Source: Chloroherpetonaceae bacterium (GTDB lineage Bacteria > Bacteroidota > Chlorobiia > Chlorobiales > Chloroherpetonaceae). From it: a stretch of DNA of 64,000 nucleotides. Below, one piece after another: positions 47,089-57,719 of this stretch; within the stretch, counting starts at the first letter, position 1; each line of letters opens with the position of its first letter. Position numbers and translations under genes: made by a program. The DNA is taken from positions 62,001 through 126,000 of the forward strand of contig JANQGG010000006.1 of NCBI GenBank assembly GCA_028277445.1. Direction: 5' to 3'. The notes under the pieces were generated by a model. It was not told where the DNA came from and did not search any database. It was given only the letters and a program-made list of their open reading frames with translations.

Positions 47089-47844
47089 ATGAGAGAACCC
47101 ATCGTTGTTGGCAACTGGAAAATGAATAAAAACCCAGATGCCTCAGTTCAGTTAGTCCAAGAACTTCAGGCATTCATTGGAACGAACGGTTTAAAAACGC
47201 AGGTTGGCGTTGCGCCAACATCGCTATCGCTTGTCAAAGTTTCTGAGATACTTTCAAATTCCCCGATTAAACTCTGTGCGCAAAACTGTCATTATGAAGA
47301 TGATGGCGCCTTCACCGGAGAAATTTCTGCAACCATGCTTCAGGAGATTGGTTGCAACTATGTCATTTTAGGCCACTCCGAACGCCGTCAATATTTTCAT
47401 GAAACCGATGAAGTGGTTAATCAAAAGGTTAAAAAAGTATTGGAGGCAGGTTTAAATGTAATTATGTGCGTTGGCGAAACGCTTGAGGAGCGAGAGCAGG
47501 ATATCACCAATCAGGTGGTTGAGCGGCAGGTTAAAAAAGGACTTAAAGGCATTTCGGCTTCGGATATGGATCGCGTGGTTATTGCGTATGAACCGGTTTG
47601 GGCGATTGGTACCGGCAAAACTGCTACGCCTCAGCAAGCCGAAGACGTGCATCGCTTTATACGTGAGATCGTTACCAGTTTATATTCGGTTGATGTGGCC
47701 AATAGGCTTAGAATTCAGTATGGTGGAAGTGTGAAAAGCGCTAATGCCAAAGAGCTATTTTCTATGGAAAATATTGATGGCGGTTTAATTGGCGGAGCGA
47801 GCTTGAAAGCTGAGGAGTTTTATAAAATTCTGTGCAGTTTTTAG
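47089..47844 (+). CDS. tpiA: Triosephosphate isomerase
   Basis: Interconverts dihydroxyacetone phosphate and glyceraldehyde 3-phosphate. 251 residues; catalytic Lys 11 (VVGNWKMNKN), His in LGHSERRQYF and Glu in AYEPVWAIGTGKTATPQQ, with phosphate loops GGSVKSANAKELF and GGASLKAEEF. Last gene of the greA group and followed by a strong terminator. Confidence 0.98.
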   Translation: MREPIVVGNWKMNKNPDASVQLVQELQAFIGTNGLKTQVGVAPTSLSLVKVSEILSNSPIKLCAQNCHYEDDGAFTGEISATMLQEIGCNYVILGHSERRQYFHETDEVVNQKVKKVLEAGLNVIMCVGETLEEREQDITNQVVERQVKKGLKGISASDMDRVVIAYEPVWAIGTGKTATPQQAEDVHRFIREIVTSLYSVDVANRLRIQYGGSVKSANAKELFSMENIDGGLIGGASLKAEEFYKILCSF

Positions 47845-47868
47845 TGGCTTGCAGCATCATGATGGTTT

Positions 47869-47906
47869 AAAAAAAGCTGTTGCTTGAAAAAGTAACAGCT
47901 TTTTTT
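47869..47906 (+). terminator. Intrinsic terminator after tpiA
   Basis: A stem of AGCTGTT and AACAGCT extended by seven A-T pairs, ending in a T run. It lies 24 bases after the tpiA stop. Confidence 0.88.
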
Positions 47907-48005
47907 GTTTTGTGTTAAACCTTTGCCTGAGGCTTTATGTCATAAAGGCAAGATGATGCAAATCATTGACAGAATAAAATCACTAATTAAATCTAAGAAC
48001 AAATC

Positions 48006-48479
48006 ATGAAAAAATTATCTGTTGCAATTGTCGTTTTATGCTTGAGTATGATGGCCTTACCTCTGCAAGCCCAGCCTTTTTGGGGTCAAAGATTTTCGGA
48101 TGATGACAACCGGACAACCGGAAGAATGACGATGACTCCACCTTCGGAAGAAGTCAGAGAAGCTCGAAGAAACCTCAAAGTAACAATCCTAAAAGAGCGT
48201 TTGTCGCTTTCAGATGTTCAGGTTTCGAAAATTGACGGTATCTTGAAGTCCTTTCAGGAAAAAGCGGTAAAAGATTACGATGAAACCAAATCGGATCTTA
48301 AAGAGCGACGAGAAAGAGCTTGGGTTCGAAAGCAGGAAAGAGAGCTTGCAGTTCTAGATGTTTTAAATGATGAGCAAAAAAAGCAATTTGCAATCATGAA
48401 AGGCGAGCGTCGCTTTAATAAAATGGCACGATGTGGTGGTAAGAAAGGCTATGGCCCAAAAATGCGAGGAGGCTTCTAG
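48006..48479 (+). CDS. Spy/CpxP-like periplasmic protein
   Basis: 157 residues; the signal peptide ends at LQAQ. The mature part is helical and charged, with an LTxxQ-type motif near VLNDEQKKQFAIMKGE and an earlier helix VTILKERLSLSDVQVSKID, the pattern of Spy/CpxP/RcnB-type periplasmic chaperones. The C-terminus is basic and Gly-rich (CGGKKGYGPKMRGGF), unusual for this family. A chaperone or metal-stress role is likely but unproven. Monocistronic with its own terminator. Confidence 0.68.
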   Translation: MKKLSVAIVVLCLSMMALPLQAQPFWGQRFSDDDNRTTGRMTMTPPSEEVREARRNLKVTILKERLSLSDVQVSKIDGILKSFQEKAVKDYDETKSDLKERRERAWVRKQERELAVLDVLNDEQKKQFAIMKGERRFNKMARCGGKKGYGPKMRGGF

Positions 48480-48513
48480 TCTGACAAATTGTTAAACGCT
48501 GATTTAATGGGAC

Positions 48514-48563
48514 GCGACGGATCGATGATAGAGATTTTTCATCAGATCCGTCGCATTTTTTTT
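48514..48563 (+). terminator. Intrinsic terminator of the Spy-like gene
   Basis: Perfect 10-base stem GCGACGGATC / GATCCGTCGC, with a further GATGA/TCATC extension inside and a T8 run. It lies between this gene and the convergent thiC. Confidence 0.93.
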
Positions 48564-48567
48564 AGGG

Positions 48568-50433
<1,866 letters not shown>

Positions 50434-50511
50434 TCAGTTCGTTAAGCAAGATGACGTTGCTTAAAAAGAATCGCGTGGCGAAAGGAAAATAGAGTGGCAT
50501 AACGTGGCACA

Positions 50512-50604
50512 TCATCTTTTCCTTCCGTCAGTATTACCTGCTTCAAGTTTAATGGGTTTGATCTCAGCTACATATGCTAACCATATGCAACACCCCAAAG
50601 ACGA
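50512..50604 (-). ncRNA. TPP riboswitch (THI element)
   Basis: Read on the minus strand: GGGGTG, then a GC-poor arm, CTGAGAT, AAACCC, then AAACTTGA and GGTAATACTGACGGAAGGA. These are the THI-element landmarks in order. P1 pairs TCGTCTTT (50597-50604) with AAAGATGA (50512-50519) over eight bases, one of them G-T. It controls thiC 91 bases downstream by sensing thiamine pyrophosphate. A likely switch partner is described under findings. Confidence 0.92.
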
Positions 50605-50740
50605 TAAAGCTCAGTATAACTAAATTAATGTTTATATAATTCTAAAAAATTCATTAAAGTTTGTTTTTCAATAATAATTTTTGAAAAGGGATTTTGAAAG
50701 TCATAAATTGTCCGGCTTAAAAGACAACTAATGCAATCAC
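50605..50740. promoter_or_regulatory. Divergent promoter region of thiC and the PucC-like gene
   Basis: AT-rich 136 bases. On the minus strand TATACT (50613-50618) sits about nine bases before the riboswitch P1, a reasonable -10 box for thiC. No clear -35 is seen. Confidence 0.35.
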
Positions 50741-50746
50741 GTGATC

Positions 50747-52114
50747 ATGAGCAAATTATTTTTTCGGTTCAATTTAGTTCGGTTAGCGTTTTTTCAAATG
50801 GGTTTTGGCATTATGCTTGGATTTTTAGAAGACACCTTGAACCGTGTAATGACCTCTGACCTTGGAATTTCTTCAACAATTGTATTTGGATTAATTAGTT
50901 TAAAAGAACTGCTTGCCGTATTTGGCGTTAAAGTTTGGGCCGGCAATATGTCCGACAGCACCAGCATCATGGGCTATAAAAGAACGCCATTTATATTTTT
51001 AGGGCTCTCAGCTTTTGCGATTGCGTTTGCACTTTCCCCATCTACAGCTTATGAAGTACAAATTCAACATCAGTCTGGTGATTTATTAAGCATGATTTGG
51101 TTTGCACTCAATGATTTTGCTTTAATTAAACTCGTCGTCATATTTTTAACGATTGGATTTGGGCTGCAAGTTGCTACGACAACCTATTATGCCCTTGTAT
51201 CGGATTATGTTGGGGAGCGTAATATCGGTAAAGTTGCTTCATCAAGTTGGACGTTGATGGTACTTACCACAATTTTAACGGCAAAATCAGTAGGTATTTA
51301 TTTAGAAGAGTATAGCCCGGAAAGGCTGAGCAACGTTGCTCAGTTTGGCGGAGCTATTGCTTTTATCATCGGCTTTTTATCTGTGGTTGGGGTTGAAAAA
51401 CGCAACAACCAGACGGATAAAAAAAGCTCCGAACAAGGTTTGTCGTTTGGCCAATCGATACAATTGCTCTCAGGTTCCCCAAAAACAATGCTATTTGCAT
51501 TTTACATTTTCCTCTCAATTTTTGCATTATTTGCTAACGTTATTGTTATGGAGCCGTTTGGCGCTGATGTGTTTGGCATGTCTGTTAGTGAGACAAACAG
51601 TCTTTTCAGGCCAACAATGGGTGGGATGCAACTTATATTTATGCTTATAGTTGGTTTTTTTATAACCAAAACCGGTAAAAAATTACCGATATACATTGGA
51701 AACACCCTTAGCAGTATTGGCTTTGCAATGGTGATATATTCAGGGATTGTATTGGATGCGACCTTTCTTAAAATTTCACTGGTTGTCGTAGGAATCGGGC
51801 TTGGCGCGTCCAGTATTGCTAATATTACCATGATGATGACCATGACTGCAGGCAGAGCCGGCATTTATATGGGATTGTGGGGCACGGCACAAAGCTTGGC
51901 GATGTTCCTGGGTAATTCCGGCGCTGGCGTTGTGCGTGATATCATGATTTCATTATCTGGTGATTTTATGCCTGCTTACACTGTGATTTTTGCTATGGAA
52001 ATCCTGGCTTTTACTTCAGCTAGTTTAATTTTACCACATATTTCCAAAGAAAAGTTTGAAACTGAAAGTAAGGTAAAGATGGAGGAAATGCTTGCCGCAA
52101 GCGGCGTGGATTGA
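50747..52114 (+). CDS. BCD-family major facilitator (PucC-like)
   Basis: About 455 residues with twelve predicted membrane helices. The N-terminal region RLAFFQMGFGIMLGFLEDTLNRVMTSDLG and the segment MGYKRTPFIFLG are typical of the BCD (bacteriochlorophyll delivery) MFS family that includes PucC and LhaA, which aid light-harvesting complex assembly. This is the clearest hint of phototrophy in the window. GTG 50741 and ATG 50747 are both possible starts; I prefer the ATG. The substrate is unconfirmed. Confidence 0.85.
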   Translation: MSKLFFRFNLVRLAFFQMGFGIMLGFLEDTLNRVMTSDLGISSTIVFGLISLKELLAVFGVKVWAGNMSDSTSIMGYKRTPFIFLGLSAFAIAFALSPSTAYEVQIQHQSGDLLSMIWFALNDFALIKLVVIFLTIGFGLQVATTTYYALVSDYVGERNIGKVASSSWTLMVLTTILTAKSVGIYLEEYSPERLSNVAQFGGAIAFIIGFLSVVGVEKRNNQTDKKSSEQGLSFGQSIQLLSGSPKTMLFAFYIFLSIFALFANVIVMEPFGADVFGMSVSETNSLFRPTMGGMQLIFMLIVGFFITKTGKKLPIYIGNTLSSIGFAMVIYSGIVLDATFLKISLVVVGIGLGASSIANITMMMTMTAGRAGIYMGLWGTAQSLAMFLGNSGAGVVRDIMISLSGDFMPAYTVIFAMEILAFTSASLILPHISKEKFETESKVKMEEMLAASGVD

Positions 52115-52149
52115 TCGGAATGACTATTAGTTAATTAAACCGAAGAAAT

Positions 52150-55100
52150 TTGAAGATAAAACGCATTAAGATCCGGACAGGCATAATTATAGCTTTTCTT
52201 GCGTTCTCAGTTTTTCATTCTTTTCAGGCATATACACAAAACATCCCCAATAACATTTTTCAAGAGAAATTCGCATCGGATATAAAGGTATTGGATTACG
52301 ATGAAACGGATTTAACGCTAACCTACAGCCCGCAATGGGTGAAGTTGTCTTATAGCGATTCATTATTTGATGCCAAAATACCAATGCGTTTGGTTAATGG
52401 CGACTATGAGTTGATCATGCCCGGCGCGCCGGTTATTCCGAAACGTGTGTTTCCGGTATGGTTAAAATCCTCTCGAGTGCCAAGTATTCAGGTGTTAAGT
52501 CATCAAACCCAAGCAATAGCTTTTCCAGGCGTTGGACTTGCGCCAAACTATGATTTTAAAACCAAGTCATGGAGACATGCCAAACAGCAAAAGCCGATTG
52601 GTAAAAAATGGCCGATGATTTCCATATCCGAACCAACGAAGTTTAGGGGGAAATGGCTAGCCTATATTACCATTTATCCGGTTCAAGTAAAGTCAGGAAA
52701 TCACACAGCCCAACTAACCAAGTCAATTACTTTTAAGTTAAGTTTTCATTCCTCCAAACACTCGAAATCAATATTTAAAAGCCAAGCCATAAAAACAGGA
52801 ATTGATGAGTTTCAACCAACGCTCGTCAACCAAGCACAATTAGAACTTTGGAAGCAATCGGGTGTTTTGGAGTCAACACGGCCAAAAAAGCAGGATTTGG
52901 TTTTTCAGCAGCAAAGCAGCGTGCTTGGTTCGGGAAAAGTCTATAAGCTTGGGTTTAAAAATGGCGGTTTCTATACGCTCACGAAGGCGTTTTTTGATTC
53001 GGTTGGTATTGATCTTTCCAATGTTGATCCCAGAAACATTCAACTGTTTTTTAATGGGGGAAACGAACTTAACACAAGCCTCTCGGCATTGGTTCAGGAC
53101 GATCTGCGAGAAATATGCATTCAAGTCGCCGGAGAAAGTGATGGCCGGTTCGATCCCGATGATAAAATTCGTTTTTATGTCAAAGGCCCACAAGGCGTAA
53201 GCTATGATGTACCAAAATACCCACCGCGTGTTAATCCTAGTGGCGACACTCAAAAACGATTAACGCATTATTTAAACCGGCAATCCAAGTTCAGTTATGC
53301 CTTTTTAAAATTTGGCAACGAGCCGGGAAAACGGCCCGAAAGTAAGTCATCTTTAAACGATCCGTCGCCTCATCAGCCTGATTCATTTACAAAGATGACG
53401 TTCGTTGAAAACGAGGTAAGAAATATATCCAACACAGGCATCGACTTGTTCGACGTGCCGTTAAACAGCAGCCGCCCGTCAATAACCACCACGTTTAGAT
53501 TGCATGGCCTGGCAACTTCCAAACCCATTCATGCACGCGTAAAAGCAGTGACTACTGGCCGAAATGAAACGATACAGCTAAAATTAAACGGCCAGTTGCT
53601 CGGCTCAAAAACAACCGGCAGCATTGGCGCTAGCGGATACCAAAAAGGGGAGTACTTTTTTTATGATGTCATAAAATCAAATTTTGATGCGATTTCCGAA
53701 ACGGTTGAGTTAGAGCTAACGCTGTTGCCAAATTCATTTTCATCGCAAACATACCCGGATTGGATGGAGTTGGCGTATCAATCCACATTTAACGCGGTTG
53801 GTGATGTGTTGGTATTTAATTCGTTGGTGGGATTAAGCTCAAGTAAGCCGGTGGCGTTTTCTATCGGTAATTTTTCAGCAACGCCAACCATTTGGGATAT
53901 CACGAACTTGTGGGATATTAAATCTATTGCCCCGATTTCTCAAACGTTGTCAAGCGCAAATTTTCAAAGTTTGTGCTCACCGGATTCAATGAATGAATTT
54001 TTAGCGTTTTCTGAAAACGCCGTTGAAAAACGTCCGCATTTGGTTGAAGCCTTGGCAAATCAAAATTTGCATGCCATCATTCCTGTGCCGTATATCATTA
54101 TATATCCACCTTCTTATGAAGCCGCCGCAAAACGGTTGCTTGAGCATCGTACAGGGAATGCATCAGGCGAGCCTTTGAGCGGAATAGCAGTGAATCAGGA
54201 TCAGGTATTTAATGAATTTTCGGGAGGCATGCCTGATTTTACGGCCATTCGAAATTTTGTCCGGTATCTCTATCAAAAGTCGGCCACAATTGGCAGCGCT
54301 CCAAAATATGTCGTGCTTTTTGGGGATGGGGATTGGGATGTAAAAAATGTTGTGAGCCCAAATTACGACAGGCTGTTAACGTATCAATCCGATGAAGTGC
54401 TACAACCCATAACGTCGGTAACATGCACAGACGATTTTTTTGTGGCAATTGATGGCGATATTGTCCCAACAAAAATGATTCCCGATTTAGCCATTGGGCG
54501 TTTAACCGCTCAAACACCCAATGAAGCTGAGCGGATGGTTGATAAAATCATTGCTTATGAAACAAACCAGGCGCAAGGTTTATGGCGCAATCGAGTGATT
54601 TTTGTGGCTGATGATGGCCTGAATGCCGGTACATCTGATGGCGCTCAATTCAGCGACGATAGTGAGCGAATCGTTCAAAGTTTACCGGAATGGATGCATC
54701 CCATAAAATTGTATTCGGCGTTTTATAAAGCGGATTTTTCATCGGGAAGTATGCGCCGGCCTGAAGCCTATCAGCAGATCATCAATCAGATTAATCAAGG
54801 GGCGTTGATTACAAATTTTATTGGACATGGCAATCCTTCGGTGTGGACGGCAGAGCGCATTTTTGAACCCGCCTCATCGTTACCCCTGTTGAACAATACC
54901 AACAAACTCACCATCGGTGTAACGGCCACCTGCGACTTTGGCCGCGCTGATGACCCGGTTTTCCGGAGCGGCGCCGAGCATATGCTACTTATGGAGAATG
55001 GCGGCGCTGTTGCCATGCTTACCACAACCCGGTCCATTTTTATTTCTACCGGAAGTAGCTATCCACCGATACTTTTCCAGGAGATTTTTCGTGAGAACGG

Positions 55101-56334
55101 TTCGGAAACGATCAGAAGGTTGGGGGATAGTTATACGGCATTTAAAGTTCAACGTGCCGGAGCTACGGATGCCACGAAATTTACATTGCTTGGCGATCCG
55201 GCCCTAATACTGCCTTTTGGGGATTTAAAGGCCGATCTGGATTCAATTCATGGCATTGCAAATGATGGGTTTAGAACGATTCAAATGAAGGCATTTGATA
55301 AAGTGAAGCTTTCAGGTACAATTCGAACCCAGAATAAAGTACCACTTTCGGATTTTTCCGGTACCATTGTTGCAGAGATTTATGACGTGCCGCAAGAACT
55401 TGGCGCTGATCATCAGGGCACAGGCCGCTTCGATCGTTACTACGCCGTTCAACAATCGCTTATATTTAATGGTGAGGCCACGGTGGCCAATGGACGTTTC
55501 GACCTAAGATTTATTGTCCCCAAATCCATTCAATACGATAGCTCGCAGAATGGGAAAATTCTGTTGCAAGCTTGGCCGGAAAGTCAGAGCGGGGGCTCAA
55601 AAACAGCGCCAGGCGCAACAACCAAGGTTATTTTTGCAGGTACCAACACCGATGTCCTTTTCGATGACCAAGGCCCAACCGTTGATGTCTATTTGGATGA
55701 TTTTTCGTTTCGCTCCGGTGATATAACCGGAACAGATCCTTTGTTTCTGGCTAAGCTCTCTGATGAAAACGGGATTAATTTAGCCAGTGGTTCGGTCAAT
55801 AACATGGTTTTGATACTGGATGATAACGAGCAGAATCCAATAGAACTCAGCAGTTATTATCAGTCCGAACCGAATAGTTTCACTGATGGCAAAATTCAAT
55901 ACCCTTTGAAAAATCTTTCCATTGGAAAACACACGTTGAAGTTCAAAGTATGGGACAATTTTAACAATTCTACCGAAACCTATCTCTATTTCACGGTTGA
56001 AAGCGATGAAAAACTCTCGTTTGGAGAGGTGTATAATTTCCCAAATCCGTTTAACCCAAAAAAGGATCGAAAGACGCGTTTTATCGTGCCTCAAAACAGA
56101 TCGGGTGATGATCTGGAAATTAAGTTGTCGATTTATACCGTTGCTGGTCGAAAAATCTATGAACAAAAACAGAGGGTTCTTAATGCGCCCTCACGATTAA
56201 TTTTGGAGTGGGATGGCAAAGATGATGTGGGTTCGGATATAGCAAACGGCGTGTATATCTATAAGATTCGTGTGAAAAGCTTTACAGAAAACTTTCAAAA
56301 AGAAGTTCTTGAAAAGCTGGTTATTTATAAATAA
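52150..56334 (+). CDS. porU: T9SS sortase PorU (gingipain-like, C25)
   Basis: 1394 residues starting at TTG with a signal peptide (IIAFLAFSVFHSFQAY). The long N-terminal region leads to a C25 peptidase domain (about 650-1050). The catalytic dyad is His 893 (NFIGHGNPSVW) and Cys 928 (ATCDFGRADD). The last 90 residues form an FlgD-like/T9SS C-terminal domain (NFPNPFNPKKDR, ANGVYIYKIRV). PorU cuts the CTD of T9SS cargo and attaches it to the surface. Followed by porV. Confidence 0.93.
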   Translation: MKIKRIKIRTGIIIAFLAFSVFHSFQAYTQNIPNNIFQEKFASDIKVLDYDETDLTLTYSPQWVKLSYSDSLFDAKIPMRLVNGDYELIMPGAPVIPKRVFPVWLKSSRVPSIQVLSHQTQAIAFPGVGLAPNYDFKTKSWRHAKQQKPIGKKWPMISISEPTKFRGKWLAYITIYPVQVKSGNHTAQLTKSITFKLSFHSSKHSKSIFKSQAIKTGIDEFQPTLVNQAQLELWKQSGVLESTRPKKQDLVFQQQSSVLGSGKVYKLGFKNGGFYTLTKAFFDSVGIDLSNVDPRNIQLFFNGGNELNTSLSALVQDDLREICIQVAGESDGRFDPDDKIRFYVKGPQGVSYDVPKYPPRVNPSGDTQKRLTHYLNRQSKFSYAFLKFGNEPGKRPESKSSLNDPSPHQPDSFTKMTFVENEVRNISNTGIDLFDVPLNSSRPSITTTFRLHGLATSKPIHARVKAVTTGRNETIQLKLNGQLLGSKTTGSIGASGYQKGEYFFYDVIKSNFDAISETVELELTLLPNSFSSQTYPDWMELAYQSTFNAVGDVLVFNSLVGLSSSKPVAFSIGNFSATPTIWDITNLWDIKSIAPISQTLSSANFQSLCSPDSMNEFLAFSENAVEKRPHLVEALANQNLHAIIPVPYIIIYPPSYEAAAKRLLEHRTGNASGEPLSGIAVNQDQVFNEFSGGMPDFTAIRNFVRYLYQKSATIGSAPKYVVLFGDGDWDVKNVVSPNYDRLLTYQSDEVLQPITSVTCTDDFFVAIDGDIVPTKMIPDLAIGRLTAQTPNEAERMVDKIIAYETNQAQGLWRNRVIFVADDGLNAGTSDGAQFSDDSERIVQSLPEWMHPIKLYSAFYKADFSSGSMRRPEAYQQIINQINQGALITNFIGHGNPSVWTAERIFEPASSLPLLNNTNKLTIGVTATCDFGRADDPVFRSGAEHMLLMENGGAVAMLTTTRSIFISTGSSYPPILFQEIFRENGSETIRRLGDSYTAFKVQRAGATDATKFTLLGDPALILPFGDLKADLDSIHGIANDGFRTIQMKAFDKVKLSGTIRTQNKVPLSDFSGTIVAEIYDVPQELGADHQGTGRFDRYYAVQQSLIFNGEATVANGRFDLRFIVPKSIQYDSSQNGKILLQAWPESQSGGSKTAPGATTKVIFAGTNTDVLFDDQGPTVDVYLDDFSFRSGDITGTDPLFLAKLSDENGINLASGSVNNMVLILDDNEQNPIELSSYYQSEPNSFTDGKIQYPLKNLSIGKHTLKFKVWDNFNNSTETYLYFTVESDEKLSFGEVYNFPNPFNPKKDRKTRFIVPQNRSGDDLEIKLSIYTVAGRKIYEQKQRVLNAPSRLILEWDGKDDVGSDIANGVYIYKIRVKSFTENFQKEVLEKLVIYK

Positions 56335-56465
56335 GGTGATTTTATTTAATTATTAGGGATAAGATTATGGTTTGGTTTTCTTGTAAAACTAATCCTATAT
56401 TCGTGTTCAATTTTTCAAGACAAAGTATTATTTGTTTTCAATGTAAACGACAAAACTTTGAGTTT

Positions 56466-57566
56466 ATGAATTTTTCGATGAAAGCAGTTCTTGTTTTAGG
56501 TTTGATTGGGTTGAATTTGGTATGGAACAATGTGTTACAAGCGCAGAATACGATAACAACAGCAGTGCCATTTTTATTGATTTCTCCGGATACTCGCGCA
56601 AATGGTATGGGTGAGGCAAATGTTGCCATTGCCGATAATGCCAATGCCATGTTTTGGAATCCGGCAGGGTTAGGTTACCAAAGAGGTTTTGATGTAAGTT
56701 TAACACATACCAATTGGCTGCCGGCATTTAATGCAGATTTGTTTTACGATAATGTATCGGCAAAGTATCACTTGCCAGGGTATGGTACCTTTGCGTTGGG
56801 GATTACCTACTTAAATTTAGGTGAAAGTGAATATACAGATGATAAGGGTCAATCAAAAGGAATATTTAAAAGTTATGAGTTTGCTGTAGCGATTGCCTAT
56901 GGCGTTCGGATTCACCGGTTTCTTGCAGTTGGCACATCCATTCGTTACATTCACAGCTCACTTACGCCCTCGAGTGTTAAGGTTGGGCAGGAAGAAGGTT
57001 CAGGGAAAGGAAGTTCAATCTCGTTTGATATGGCTGCTATGTTCAGACCGGTCTTTAAAGGGTATCTCGCCGACAGGTTGAGTTTAGGTATTAATATTTC
57101 TAACATAGGGCCTAAAATGACCTACTTTGATGAAGCGCAAGCCGATCCGTTGCCAACAAATTTAAAATTTGGCGCTGCGTTTCGTGCTTACAACGATGAC
57201 TTTAATAAACTCACCGTTGCCTTGGATTTCAACAAGCTACTGGTTAAACGCAATGATGATGGAGACGCAGAAGGTGTGCTTTCCGCAATGTTTTCATCCT
57301 GGGGTGATGGTTTTGAAACCATTAATGTTGGCCTCGGCGCAGAATACTGGTATGGTAGACCATCCCTGTTTGCTATACGTGGGGGATATTTTTACGAAGA
57401 TCCAGATTACGGTGGTCGTGAATACTGGACGTTTGGCGTTGGGGTTCGTGTCTTTAAATTTGGCGTAGATTTTAGTTATTTAAGCGCTTTAGAAGAGGAT
57501 CACCCATTGGATGGAACGGTTCGTTTTTCGCTTGCCTATTACGTGCCAACGGCGGGTTTAAGATAA
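56466..57566 (+). CDS. porV: T9SS outer-membrane protein PorV
   Basis: Barrel shuttle that carries CTD cargo from the translocon to PorU. I take ATG 56466 (or 56478), where a signal peptide begins (LVLGLIGLNLVWNNVLQAQ); the frame to 56367 adds an unlikely leader. Family pattern: TAVPFLLISPDTRANGMGEANVAIADNANAMFWNPAGL. The rest is barrel-like to the end (VRFSLAYYVPTAGLR). It lies 131 bases after porU; this pairing is typical of T9SS genomes. Confidence 0.93.
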   Translation: MNFSMKAVLVLGLIGLNLVWNNVLQAQNTITTAVPFLLISPDTRANGMGEANVAIADNANAMFWNPAGLGYQRGFDVSLTHTNWLPAFNADLFYDNVSAKYHLPGYGTFALGITYLNLGESEYTDDKGQSKGIFKSYEFAVAIAYGVRIHRFLAVGTSIRYIHSSLTPSSVKVGQEEGSGKGSSISFDMAAMFRPVFKGYLADRLSLGINISNIGPKMTYFDEAQADPLPTNLKFGAAFRAYNDDFNKLTVALDFNKLLVKRNDDGDAEGVLSAMFSSWGDGFETINVGLGAEYWYGRPSLFAIRGGYFYEDPDYGGREYWTFGVGVRVFKFGVDFSYLSALEEDHPLDGTVRFSLAYYVPTAGLR

Positions 57567-57719
57567 TCTAAGTTTCAGATTTAGAAAGAAGCTGCTTCTT
57601 AGGTAAAGTTTTTAGCGGCTTTTATAAACTCCTATTACCATAATGTTAAAGCTGCTTCTTTCAATTCAATGTTGGTTATTTTGCATCTGTTCTGGTTTGC
57701 ATTCAATTTGAAAAGATTT

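Noticed and set aside
57586-57600. AAGAAG-CTG-CTTCTT hairpin as a porV terminator
   Set aside because: Three-base loop and no T run directly after it, so weak as a terminator.
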